The position numbers were made by a program, and so were the translations under genes. Shown here piece after piece: positions 1-11,200 of a stretch of 64,000 bases of DNA. A model generated the notes under the pieces. The model was not told where the DNA came from. It saw only the letters and a program-made list of their open reading frames with translations, and ran no database searches. Every line of letters begins with the position of its first letter. Within the stretch, counting starts at the first letter, position 1. This DNA comes from Pycnopodia helianthoides (taxonomy: Eukaryota; Echinodermata; Asteroidea; Forcipulatida; Asteriidae), in assembly GCA_032158295.1 (NCBI GenBank), contig CM063258.1:6218583-6282582 (forward strand), in the 5' to 3' direction.

Positions 1-316
1 CCATATAACAGCCCAAAACAATGTGTCCTACACCACCTCCATGTAGGGTGTTCCTTGCAGAGCTCTCCGTCAACGGTTTATTAGGAATTAAAAACAGTCT
101 TATTGTCAAGGTTTTCGTTTTTTATGATCGTGGAGGAAACAAAGAAGTTTACAGTAATGGGACATGCAGGGTTCGATTTCACAAAGCACTAAGATTCATC
201 TTAAGATGAGTTGTCAATATTAATACAATAGTGATTTGTAGTGACATCACACTTTGATCAGCAGTCAAGATTGATTTGCACTTACGATCAACTTTAGCTC
301 TCTTTGAAATCGATCC

Positions 317-456
317 CTGCCCGGCCGCGATTTTTTTTTCTGCAGCATACTTGGTCAATACAGTCAACAGTTAAGAGATAGGATGTTCTTCCCTATCCCT
401 CAACTGTTGACTCCATAGCCGACGTGTGCTGCAGAAAATAAATTTGCTGCCCGGCC
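317..456. repeat. Palindromic (MITE-like) element
   Basis: The ends ctgcccggcc (near 317) and tgctgcccggcc (near 445) are inverted copies. Inside them the arms tctgcagca and tgctgcaga pair, and at the centre gtcaacagttaagagatagg pairs with its near-complement at about 391-412. The whole unit can fold into one interrupted hairpin, the usual form of a non-autonomous inverted-repeat element. No target-site duplication was defined. Confidence 0.6.
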
Positions 457-855
457 ATGCTATATAGGACGGTATTCGTACACGGACAGAAGACATTATT
501 TCAAAGACGGAATTGTATTTCTTATTATGAATTGCATCAAATACCAACTTTTCATCAGCGTTCAGCTATTAAACAAAAACATTAAATGTGTTCTCCTTAT
601 GATTATCACAACTCTATCATGACTTCTAAACGAAAACGTTTTATGTACAGTAAACTAAACTCAGTGCCTGCCTGGGCCTATTAAGCACCGATACAAAGTT
701 GACTTCAATAATATTTATAGAAATGCCATTGTGTACTTTTTATTTACAGTAAGGTTTTTATAATATGTTTGCGTGTTCAGAACACCATTTTTTTAAATTA
801 TTCACTTTTCATCAATCGTCTAAATTAGTGGATGCATTTTTACAGCTGACAACTT

Positions 856-1072
856 AAGGCCATGTCACACCAGGCAATTTACAGGCAACCAGTTCCAGGC
901 AATCTCCAATAAGAAAATTCATTCACATTTCAGTTTTTCTCATTATTTTCAAGGGGATAGTGAGTTACTGCTAGAAGAATGTAGCTTGTACTGCCGAAGT
1001 GTTCCTTGTGCGTGCAGTGTAGTTGGTTGCCTCCAAGTTGCCTGAAAAAATTGCCCTGTGTTACATGGCCTT
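856..1072. repeat. Inverted-repeat element (aaggccatgt ends)
   Basis: The left end aaggccatgtcacaccaggc and the right end, which reads as the complement (ttgccctgtgttacatggcctt), pair over roughly 45 bp including the inner caggcaac/gttgcctg steps. The left end recurs at about 7350-7402 inside ACOT9, so this is a dispersed family and not a chance palindrome. Confidence 0.65.
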
Positions 1073-1196
1073 AATTTATGCTCACAGTTATTGAATTTAC
1101 ACGTATAAAATTTTTGTAAACTTTTACAACTGAAATTTACTTTGATATTTTCTACATACACTTGTAAAATCGTTCAAAAAGAGTGTGCCGTCCCGA

Positions 1197-2246
1197 TTAC
1201 TTGTTGATACGGACCACCATGCCGAGCTCAAGCAGCGGTCTGTCTCGTTTCTCCATCGGCTTCATGCATTGCGGCATCTCGCTGACCAGATCCAATCCCG
1301 CGCGGACCACCATGAAAAGGTTCTTCGTGAGGAACACGGACGCCGTCATCCCCTGCTGCAGCCACAGGTTGAATCTGATGGCGAAGAACGGGATGTCCAC
1401 GAGCAGCAGAAAGAGAACCGACTTGAGGAGGAAGGCTCCCTCCCAGTGGCTGTCCTCCTCTGGTGGGTCCTCGCGCTCGCCGCGGTTATTCCCTTTCTTC
1501 TTCTTCTTCGGCTTAGGCCGGGGCTGGCTCGGGTAGCGGGGCTGCTTCGAGGCGAGCACGCGGAGCGCAAAGAGCGGTATGGCCGGTATGACGAAGCAGA
1601 TGCACCCGAAAGCGACCACAGCGGAGCGAACGTGGTACGGTAAGATGTGGTTTTCATCGCCCGTCACGATCATATCAAGGAGATCGGCGCTGTCCAGCAT
1701 TGCCAAACCAGCCATAGTGCCAAGCTTCTGGACTTGAAGTCGATATTCCTCCTTCTTAACGTCTTCGTGGTGGCTGTACGCGAGCAAGAGAAACAAAATG
1801 GCGGACACCGACACCGCTATCTTTAGAACAATGGGGCTGTATAAACCTTCGTGGACACCGGTTAGATCAATGTTATGAAGGATGCGGATGATCTTGGCTA
1901 CGAAGACGCAGGCGTAGATGAGCCAACATGCGTAGGCGAACGGGAATTCGTAGAAGAAATCTCGCTGCGTCTTTGGCAGTGGGTAGACCGGTTGGCCAGC
2001 TTGCCGTCTGGACACGACAAATGCTGCAATCCAGAATAACAAAACGACTGTATCGATGATGATCCACTCGAAGCCACGCTGAAACCCCGTTCCCTTACCG
2101 TAGTGGATTAGGATGTGATCGAGGAACGCAGACTGTCCGGCCAGGACGAAGAGGCACAACAGCTTGACCCCAATATCCGCGATCAGACTTCTCACATTCT
2201 CCCCCGTGTTCATCATCTTGAAACGACTGTGAAGTTTTCCCGCCAA
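1197..2246 (-). CDS. TMEM121-family multipass membrane protein (intronless)
   Basis: A single open frame of 349 residues starts at the ATG at 2246-2244. At least six hydrophobic segments are visible, at about residues 26-46, 61-79, 103-122, 139-158, 211-232 and 272-296, and a weaker one near 305-321. A lysine-rich loop (about 244-251) lies between the fifth and sixth. Matches to the TMEM121 ('hole') family as I recall it are a WLIY-containing third segment followed by a K-I pair, a leucine-rich fourth segment ending before a charged HHEDVKK stretch, an LDSADLLDM motif (184-192) like the family's LDLLDLLDM, and a late VFLTKN motif like IFVGKN. The molecular role of this family is poorly defined. 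The paralogue (TMEM121 or TMEM121B) cannot be decided. The gene is divergent from ACOT9, about 3 kb away. Confidence 0.75.
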   Translation of the reverse strand: MAGKLHSRFKMMNTGENVRSLIADIGVKLLCLFVLAGQSAFLDHILIHYGKGTGFQRGFEWIIIDTVVLLFWIAAFVVSRRQAGQPVYPLPKTQRDFFYEFPFAYACWLIYACVFVAKIIRILHNIDLTGVHEGLYSPIVLKIAVSVSAILFLLLAYSHHEDVKKEEYRLQVQKLGTMAGLAMLDSADLLDMIVTGDENHILPYHVRSAVVAFGCICFVIPAIPLFALRVLASKQPRYPSQPRPKPKKKKKGNNRGEREDPPEEDSHWEGAFLLKSVLFLLLVDIPFFAIRFNLWLQQGMTASVFLTKNLFMVVRAGLDLVSEMPQCMKPMEKRDRPLLELGMVVRINK

Positions 2247-3539
2247 TTAATCAAATCACACATTCATGTACCACATAGGTAACAAATTAACAACTACAAA
2301 ATGAGACACAAAGTACTCTAGCGCTGCAATCAACATCGAAATACATGTGCAATTCTCCCAAAGTTTTGGCGTTTATTTGTCGATTACGAAATCTTAGCTT
2401 CTGTGGTTATTTTTGAGTACAAGTTTAGGTTGCCTGTTCATCCTCGAAGCTATTTTTATCTCTAATTTTGGAAACTAGCCAGTCTCGAAGGTATATCATG
2501 ACGCATTTTGCCTCATGCTGTATCCTTTTTAGGAGATTTGCCACCAGCTGAATGTACATAATCTGACACTTAGATTTCCGCAAAGATCATGATTTTCATC
2601 ATTGCATCTTTTATCCTTAGCTATTAATTGAGGATGAAAATGAAAAACACACAAGACGATCTAAGGCCTAACATTCAGTTCTTGCAGCTGACGGTGATAC
2701 ATCACATCAGAATAAATCTTGTCGTCAATAGGCGTAGTCCAGTATGGTAACACGTTTTCTAGAACGCAATCCGAAAGGCTGATGCAGTATACCTGGCAAT
2801 AAAACCCAAAGAAGGTTCGATGAATTATTCTTTCCCGCAAGTTCAATGCTGCCGAACATCAGCCAGAGCAAGTAGAACTTAGCCACTCGTAAGGGTTAAA
2901 CCGACGCACTGCCCCAAAAGTCAAATATTGAACATCCTTAAGAGTTGTTTAAACACTTTAGTGCCATCAACTTTGTGAATAAAGTAGACTCTTCAAAATG
3001 GGATTGAAAACTGTAGTGTGTGCCTTTTGTGACTCACTATGTGCCATTGGGTGGGTAATGCTCAGTGTGGGGGAAGCTTCGTTGATGTGAATTCCTTAGG
3101 CCCAGGCTATTGAAACTTAGGAACTTCCTGAGTTTAAAAGTAGAATGTGGATGACGTGTCCGATCGGAGAGTTCGGATAGAGTTGGCCTTGCACCCAGAC
3201 AAATTTAAATTATGTTAGTCATAATGTATTCAGTCTCCACTTAGAGGTTGCACGCGGTTCTCAGACATCACAGAATAATCATCATTGTATGATAATGGTT
3301 AGAAACCTTTTGAGGACACCTTTTACGTGAATAATTTGATTACATTGCAATTACAGATGGATTGCACATGACGTCATTGACCGCCATCTTTGATGAAAAA
3401 AACAAAACAATGGAAACGTGCACGTGGAAACTCTCAGCCAATGGTGGTCAAGTGACACAAGCTCACCCATTGGGAATGCGACACTGGTTTCAACCCAAGA
3501 AAATCGAAGCAGGTATGCCAGGCCTATGGTGTTGTCTGT

Positions 3540-3960
3540 TGTGGATTTACGAAACGTGGGTTTCCAGGCTGAGAAAGCAACCGAGGCTTGAGAGAGAAAG
3601 GATGCACTAAGTGCTCCCGGTTTAACAATGTCCCCCGTTTTTTTGCGAAACGCAGTTTTTCAGGCTCGGAAACCATTTAATGGCAGGTTTGTATAAAAAA
3701 AAACAGGATATTTGCGAAACGCAGGTTTTCAGTCTCGAAAAGCAACCTGGAAGCTTGATAATTGCATTGCTCCGTTTAAAAAATGTTCCCGTTTCGTAGA
3801 AAAAAATTAGGACCTTTGCGAAACGCAAGTTTTCAGGCTCGGAAACCAAGTCGGAAGCCTGATAGTTTCAGTGCGCCGTTTCGAAAATATCCACAGGTTT
3901 CCTCTGTAAAAAATAAGGGTCTTTGAGAAACACATGCAACAGGCCTGTCAGGCTCGAGAA
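3540..3960. repeat. Degenerate tandem repeat (tttgcgaaacgcag units)
   Basis: Units containing a gcgaaacgca core followed by ttttcaggctcggaaa recur at about 3546, 3640, 3710, 3816 and, more diverged, 3920. Spacing is irregular (roughly 70-106 bp), so it is an old, decayed tandem array. No coding potential is apparent. Confidence 0.65.
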
Positions 3961-4373
3961 GAAACTGGAGGGTTACAGTTTGCAATTTTTTTCCCGTACC
4001 ACACTAGAGTCAATGCTTACACGCATAAGGTATGGGCGCTTTCCCGGATCCCTTCACTGTTGACCCCCTGTCTCAAGTGTGGTACGAACAAAACAATTGC
4101 TTACAGCGGTTTACGTGCCGAAGTAGTAAGCGGATGGCCCCCAAAATGACTTCTCCATTAGCTTGGAAAAGGTTTGTCAGTTAACTATTTAGTACTTTTA
4201 ATGTGTAATTAAATTTCACACATTTATCTGTTTAATACGAGTCTTGTGCGAAGTTTTTCTAACGCCGCATTAGGCAAATTTGTATGTGCCCATTTTCCGG
4301 ACATTACACTGTTGAGTGTTGTTGCAGATCACTACAATCATAGAGAAAGGTACAATCAACCATTGACAGACCA

Positions 4374-4405
4374 TCCATAGAGCAAGGAATTCCTTGCTCT
4401 ATGGA
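4374..4405. repeat. Perfect 32-bp palindrome, no loop
   Basis: The 16-base arm tccatagagcaaggaa is followed immediately by its exact reverse complement, centred on the GAATTC at 4387-4392. Perfect spacer-free palindromes of this size are uncommon by chance. It may be the centre of an inverted-repeat element, but the flanks do not continue the pairing. Confidence 0.85.
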
Positions 4406-5240
4406 CGGACGTGCCATTATTTTTTATCGACTCAACAAATTACCGTGTATTTTTGTAAAAGTGTTACTTGCGTTTTGCACCAAGTGCATGATAGCTTTAA
4501 TAAAAATCATAAATTGTACAGCCTCTGGCTTTCTATGCTCTGGTCTTATTTTTTGTTGTTGGAAAAGTTGTAGGCCCTAATCATCACTTACCTTTTCACT
4601 TTCAGTTTCAGCATGATTGTAACTCTACCTCTATGCTTTTCACAGTTTCAGGGAGTTGCCTTTTTTATTGTTTTTATTGACTGTAACCATTGAGCCCATT
4701 GACCACAAAGGGAAACAATTAATGTTTCCGACGGACACTTTTTAGTGGATTTAAAAATGTTTTTTAGTGATGTTGAGATTATTTCACTCAGTTAGGCCTA
4801 TTTATTCCTATTGAGGAATTGGTACCTAAAACCATAGACTCGAGGTAGGAATAGATCTACCTCCATGCTAAAACATTTAAGAAAAGGAAAATTCAAGCTG
4901 TCATTTCATCCGCATCGTGCGACCGAAGCTCCTGAACTGAAAATGGCGTTTAGTGAGACTGAGAAGCAATGTCTAGACCAACGTAGACCTGAAAATTGCT
5001 TATTTTTCAAGATTTTGACACCTTATAATTTATGTAAAAGTGCCTGTTCCTCTCATTCTGCATTTGACCTAAATAAAAAGGGAGATAAAGTAACGGTCGG
5101 ACACAGAATTTTGCCAATAAAAGTATCTTGTTTGCCCAAATAAAGGTATGTTCTTTTGTCATAATGAGTGAAAAGTGGTGGTTGGACTTCAGCGTAACAT
5201 TTGAAATTTTTCTTTCCATTTACATTTTACTGAAAAACAG

Positions 5241-8200
5241 GATATTTACAACTCTGCGAAGGTGTTCACCACAATGCAGCAGAGGAGTTAATCCCTGTTC
5301 TGCTCGTTGGTTCTCAGAGACCCAGAGTATTCCAACCATCAAACAAGGTACCTTTGATTGAATAAAGTTTTAGATTTCACAAGATCGTCAAAGTAAAATT
5401 GCATGGACCCCTTGCATATGACGCAACAAGCTCAGACAGCGCACTCACCGAGGTCGAAGGAAGACCTACTATTGGCTGAGAGTTGTGCGTGGCGTGAACG
5501 TGCTTGCATGTTTCCATTGTTTGACCTCAGTGATTGGTGGCCTATGCAAGCAGGTTCCTCCCCACGCACAAGCTAGCGTATCGGGCTGATACACATGTAA
5601 ATTGCGTGCCGCTACGCACAAGTTGCAGGAAATATGCAAACAAAACAAGTTATCGTTTGTTTGTATTTACTTATTTGTTTGACTTCAGACAAAATTCACA
5701 AAAATGATAAAGATAAAACCATTTAGAATGCTCCAGATTGCAAGTAGGGCTTTTAATACCAAGATAAACACCAAGTAGAAAACATTCAAGGACCTTGTTA
5801 CAACTCAGCGTGCTTTGGCCAATCTTCCAAAAAAAAAGTGTACACTTTGTTTCTTGTTTTTCTTTTGGTCTTCACCAAATGTTAGCATTCAACCTGTGTA
5901 TTAATGGTTATAACATTTGTGCTTATAGTAGTTAGTATTATATGATATTTTTTCCTTTGCTTTTTTCCTCTGTAGTCAGGAAACACTTGCAGGTATTGGT
6001 TGGAACACAACAAGTATGGAGGTTTGTACCGTAAATTGTTTTCTTGTTACTTAAGCTGCATAAATTGTTAAATACGCTGCACTGGTAGTTCTTGCATTTG
6101 AGCCCATTATATTTGGGGCTTTCAAAACGGAAATAAAGCACTAACAAGAAGTGTCCCACAGCAATCCAGTCTATTTTTAACTTGAGGAAACTACATATGA
6201 CCCCTTTGCATGAGGTGCAGCGTGCTTTATATGAGCCTATCCTGTCCGCCACTTAGGGAATCAAATGTACACAAAAAGGAATTGACTCCCAAAATGGTGG
6301 AAATGTCAGACGTGCATTGTGCAGAGGGGCTTTCCGCGTTGTGCCAGGGGGGACCATTAGGGGCAAGGGGTCAATAGGGACATCCAAAGTTTCAACATTC
6401 TCAGATTGTACAGTGAGTACTACTTTTGAGGACCCCTACCTCCCCAAAGTAGTACTTATCAACATCTTTTTTTCAAAATTGATGAACATTATTTAAACAT
6501 CAACATGTTACACACCTTTTAAAGTTGTACATGGTCTCCAACCCCCCCCACCCCCCCCCCCCCCGTCACACTCTACGTGTGTATAATTCAGCCTTTAATG
6601 ATTTTCCTTGCCTCTTTTCTGCAGTACTGTTTGATAAAGTATTGTAAAAGTTGACAGCTATTACCAAGCTCATACTGTCACAGCAGTACCGTAATGGCGT
6701 TCACCGCCATGCTTGACAGCTAGTTATTGCATGACATTAAATAGTGGGGTGTCTTGGCTCAGCGGTCTAGGGTGGTGGACTAAAGTTAAGTAGTTTACAG
6801 AATGTGGGTTCGAACCCTGGCCTGGTCAGTCGTGACACTTGTGTCCTTGAGCAAGGCACTTTATCATAAATGCTTCTCTCCACCCAAGAGTACAAATGGT
6901 ACCAGCAACTGCGAGAGCTGAGGAGTAGTCTGCGATGGACTGTCCCTGAGGGGGGGGGGGGAGTAGATTATTCTCAATCAATTAAAGCCAGTGAACTGAA
7001 TATACCCACCTGCCTAGTGAGCCATATTGGCTTGGACTGACTTTACTTTTTTTTTAAGAATTGACATAGAAGAAAATATTTTAGTCTTTATGCCCTGTTT
7101 ACAGCAACCCAGAAGAAAGATCGATCCGCTCTTTTCAACCAGCTCGCAAACAAGCAGGAGGACCTCCAAGAGAAATTCATGAAGGACAGCTACCAGGAGG
7201 CAGTCATCCCACTAGCTGCCGACCCACGCATCCAAGAGAAATACCTCAATTTCTACAACACAGTGCGGATCGGCAAGATATTAGAAGACTTGGATACATT
7301 CGCTGGTGAGTTTCATGTGAGTTCTATTCTGTTGATTTTGTACCCTAAAGGCCATGTAACATTGGGCAATTTACAGGCAACCAGTTCCAGTCAATCTCTG
7401 ACAAGAAAAGCTTAAAGGTAGGTCATAGATTGGTGAATACTCCAAAAAGTAATGACCATAAAAGCTTACTTGGTGAGAAGCACTGCAGCTGTTTTCGTGG
7501 CGTGTCGTGGTCGAGTGGTCTAGTTCACCGGACCCAAGCTCTGGCTGTTGTCAGCAGCACAGTCTGGGTTTGAATCCCGGCCATGACACTTGTGCCCTTG
7601 AGCAAGGCACTAAACCATAATTGCTTCGTAAAAAGTTGGGAAGGTAGTGCATTCTGCTCTACCAGCCAGGCTCCCAGTGGATGATACCCATGCCTACATC
7701 CTTAGGGACTGTGAAAGGGGTAACCCTGTTTCAGCCCCAGGAGTAGGTGGCAAAGTGCCTCTGGTGTCAGTTGATTTGGGTCAACAGCCCAAATCAGTTA
7801 AGTGTCGCCCTCACCTTGACCCGCTTGGCCTTGTGAGTAGGTGATATCTCATAAAAAAAATATATAAAAAAAATCTTTTGAGAAAAGATTCCCTTCAAAG
7901 TAATATGGTTTGGATAATTTCATGAATTGTTTCTCGGATTTCTGAGAGTTGGTGTTCGCCAATGCTGTGGCCAGAGATGCGGTTGGTAACCGCTGTAACC
8001 TCGCTAAACGTGGATGAAATCAACAATCTTGTGAAAACACCAGGACAGTTTTGTTGCTGTTTTCTCAGCAAGTAGACACTGTATTAAGTTGGAACTTTCA
8101 AATGTGTCTCTTATTGTATCTTTTGTTATAATGTTGCCTATAAATCAGCATTATGTTAACAAAAAAACCAATCTATGACCTTACCTATAAGGGGGAAATA

Positions 8201-11200
8201 TAAACAGTGGAAAGGGAATTAACTCTAACATAAACATTAGTTTTTTGTCTACACCTGTCACATACACTCACTGCTTTCTGAGTCCTGAATGGGGGTCACA
8301 AATCCACAGGGTTCCCAGGTAAAGAGGAAAATAAAATAAAATTCTTTATACATGAGGAGATCTTTGTCACCATCTCACAGAGAGGCCCCTCCCCCCCCCT
8401 TGAGCCAATCGGGCCCATGGAAGACACACCTGCTTACGTCGCCCCTCACACTGAGCGTTGACGTGGGAGGGGGACTCCACCTAGGGCCCTGCTTGGAGGA
8501 GACCCAGAAGCCGTCCACATAACACCTTGAGGTGCGCCAGAAGAAGACCTTGAGAAACGTGGTACAGCAGCTGTGGCAATATGCAGCCGATCGCATTTAG
8601 CCGGGTGCCTCTATGTTCCTTCATGATGGATAAAGAGAGAATGATGGTGGTGATGATGGCAATTATTACATCAATTTAATACAGAATTCTAGAAACCAGA
8701 CATTTCCAAATAAGTTCTGCCACCAGTTATTATTCACCAAGTACTACGTCTTTATTTTCCAACAGTTTCGACTTCATATCTGCACAACAGACAGTCTCAA
8801 GGTCAATCCTCACCTCTGGTTATTGTTACAGCCCTGGTTGATAGAATAAGTGAGTAAAGCAACAGGGCTCAAATTTTACACTGGACCACAGGCTCGTGGC
8901 CAGTGACTTCAATGTCGGGCCAGTAAACTCATGACCAGACAAGTCCAGCGGTCTTGTGTTTTGCAATTCAATATCTTCATTAAAAAAAAATTAAACAATA
9001 ACGACGCAGTTTATATGTTAAAACTGTGATGTCATTTTGATTCTGGTGTTTTCATGTTTTTCTCATTTTGAATCTGGTCTTAAAATGAATCAGGTCGAGT
9101 AAAAATTCCGAGCTACAAGTATTGTGGTCTTTTGAATTCTTCCCCCAAATTCAAGCCCTGAGCAAGCATGTGATTTCCCAGACTTTTTGTCCTGTTTTTC
9201 AGGATTTTCTCAAAATCTCCTTGAGCCTTTCGAATTTCCTTGAAAGAATTGAAGCAGTCACCAAAGGGAGAAAGAAATAATCCACATTTTATCCAAACCT
9301 GTAGTTTTGTATTTCTGGTGATGCACAGAGTCTGCAAACCTCCTGAATTGTAACATCTGAGAGGTTCTGTGTTGTGTCGTGGCTGTACGGTCAAAGCACA
9401 CTTCTCTCAAGCTCTGGTGTTTTCTGATCAGCAGAGTGTGGGTTCGAATCCTGGTCTTGACACTTTGTGTCCTTGAGCAAGGCACTCAACCATTATTGCT
9501 TTGTTCTTCGGATGGGACGTAAAGCCTTAGGTCCTGTGTGTTGTGTGTAACGCATGTAAAAGAACCCAGTACTCTTAGCGTTAAGAGAAGGGGTTCGGCC
9601 CGGTGTTTTCTGGTATGGTTGGTTTAAGATTGCGCCACAGCACATTGTAAACCATTATACAATCCTATGTTGATAAATGGGTCTTATATTGCGAACATAG
9701 CTCCACATACTTTGAACAAAATAAAAAATGAGCGCTGTGGGACTCCCGGCCGGGTGTTTGAAAGCGCTATATAAGAATTGCGTGTGGTTAGAATGAAGGG
9801 GAGCCTAGGCTCTGACTGGACTAGTTTATCTAGCACTCAAGACGGCAATGGATGATATTGAATGGTCCGACGGTTGGCTAACAAAATTGGATTTGTATTG
9901 CTGCAGATTTTCATGAGTTGGACATAAAGTATGACAAGGATATCAAGATGTGTGGCAACGTGACGTGGGCTGGGAAGAGCTCTATGGAAGTCACCATGCA
10001 TCTACACCAGGTTAGACTCTGAGATTTGTTTCAACCACAGAAGTACCAGTACTTAAAAGTAGGGTCATAGATTGATGAATATTCCAAAGTTTAATGACCT
10101 TAAAAATGACCATAAAAATGACGATGACTAGAGCAAGCTAGTTGAAACGTTGAGACCAAAAAGAACTCACTCCGCGGCAGTGCAGTTAATTACGAGAAGT
10201 CCCCCCGATCACAAAGATAAAGTAGTAGTCCAGGCCGATTTCCTACCTTCTGCCCAGGTAGTAGTTAATAAGCAGGACAGTTCTTTTAAGAACTGAGAAG
10301 TCTCCTGAATTCCGAAAATCTACTCCGTGGTAGTAGAACAAATAGCAAGACAAGTTCTCTAAAGAACAAAATCTACACAGCAAAGTAGATATCATACACA
10401 TGGTGTTACCGCAAACCAAATATATATTGATACCTCACCATGCAATGCCTCAAAACCCACATAAAAATTTACTTGGTGAGAAGCACTGCCACTGTTGATT
10501 GTATAAACTACTTTGAGAAAGGATTCCCTCTACAAAGTAGTATAGTTTGGATAATTTTTCAACCAAAAACATTTGAACCTGAGAAATGATTCATGCATGA
10601 ATTGTTTCTCAGATTTCTGAGGATTGGTGTCTGTTCGCGAATGCTGCGGCCAGAGATGCGGTTGTTACCCGCTGTCACCTCTGGTAAACGTGGATGGTTT
10701 TGACAATCTTGTGAAAATACTGTGACAGTTTTTTGCTGTTTTCTCAGCAAGTAGACACTGTATTCAGCTGAAAGTTTCACATGTGATTTTTATTGTATCT
10801 TTCTTTATAATTTTGCCTAAAAATAAGCATGACATTTATAAAAAACATTCTATGACCCTACCTTTAAAATTCATTTTGGATTTATCCGAAAGATCAGTCG
10901 ATATAAAGTTGACAAAACTTTGCAGTATACCAAGAGTTTAAAAAAGATTTCTCGTGAACTAGACTATCTTAGAATCATTAATGAATCATTATTTCTTTGT
11001 CCAAATGCGTTAAAAAGGGTTTAATAGGTTTTATTTTTGATTTGTTTTCTTCCTGTAAACCTCCTTATTTCGACTTACCTTTTGCTTTCCGAAAAAGGTT
11101 TGATGATTTTGTTAAGGATTCACAGGCTATTGCTGAACGTAACTTTTTTGTGCGTTGTGTTTTTTAATTGATTCAGAAACAAGATGATGTTAACTGGAAG

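Larger units (their letters stand above)
1..1196. other. Non-coding flank with two palindromic repeats
   Basis: No convincing exon is visible on either strand; open frames are short and unlike any family I know. The stretch holds two short palindromic elements (317-456 and 856-1072, listed separately) and a degenerate 'gatttcacaaagc' module near 175 that resembles the end of the palindromic element at 41448-41612. It lies 3' of the TMEM121-family gene on the minus strand, so part may be that gene's 3' UTR. Confidence 0.6.
2247..5240. other. Intergenic region, TMEM121-like to ACOT9
   Basis: Divergent intergenic DNA that should contain both promoters and probably the unplaced first coding exon of ACOT9. 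It holds a degenerate tandem repeat (3540-3960), an inverted pair gtaccacact/agtgtggtac near 3995 and 4077, and a perfect 32-bp palindrome (4374-4405). An ATG at 4943 is followed after 10 bases by a GTGAGA donor, but joining it to the 5241 exon breaks the frame, so I do not accept it as the ACOT9 start. Confidence 0.5.

Noticed and set aside
4865..5143. 92-codon frame as the ACOT9 first exon
   Set aside because: No donor in the right phase; the short ATG...GTGAGA option at 4943-4952 leaves one base where two are needed to join the 5241 exon.
6541..6564. Long C-runs (also near 27485, 37886, 61207) as functional G-quadruplex or i-motif sites
   Set aside because: They are simple homopolymers scattered near repeats; nothing in position or conservation supports function, and their lengths are unreliable in assemblies.
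6022..7104. Missing microexon in ACOT9 to repair the phase between exons 5976-6021 and 7105-7305
   Set aside because: The phase problem disappears if one T of the 7132-7135 run is extra, and the first 25 bases of the exon then read EER-SIRSF in the family frame; no candidate microexon was found.
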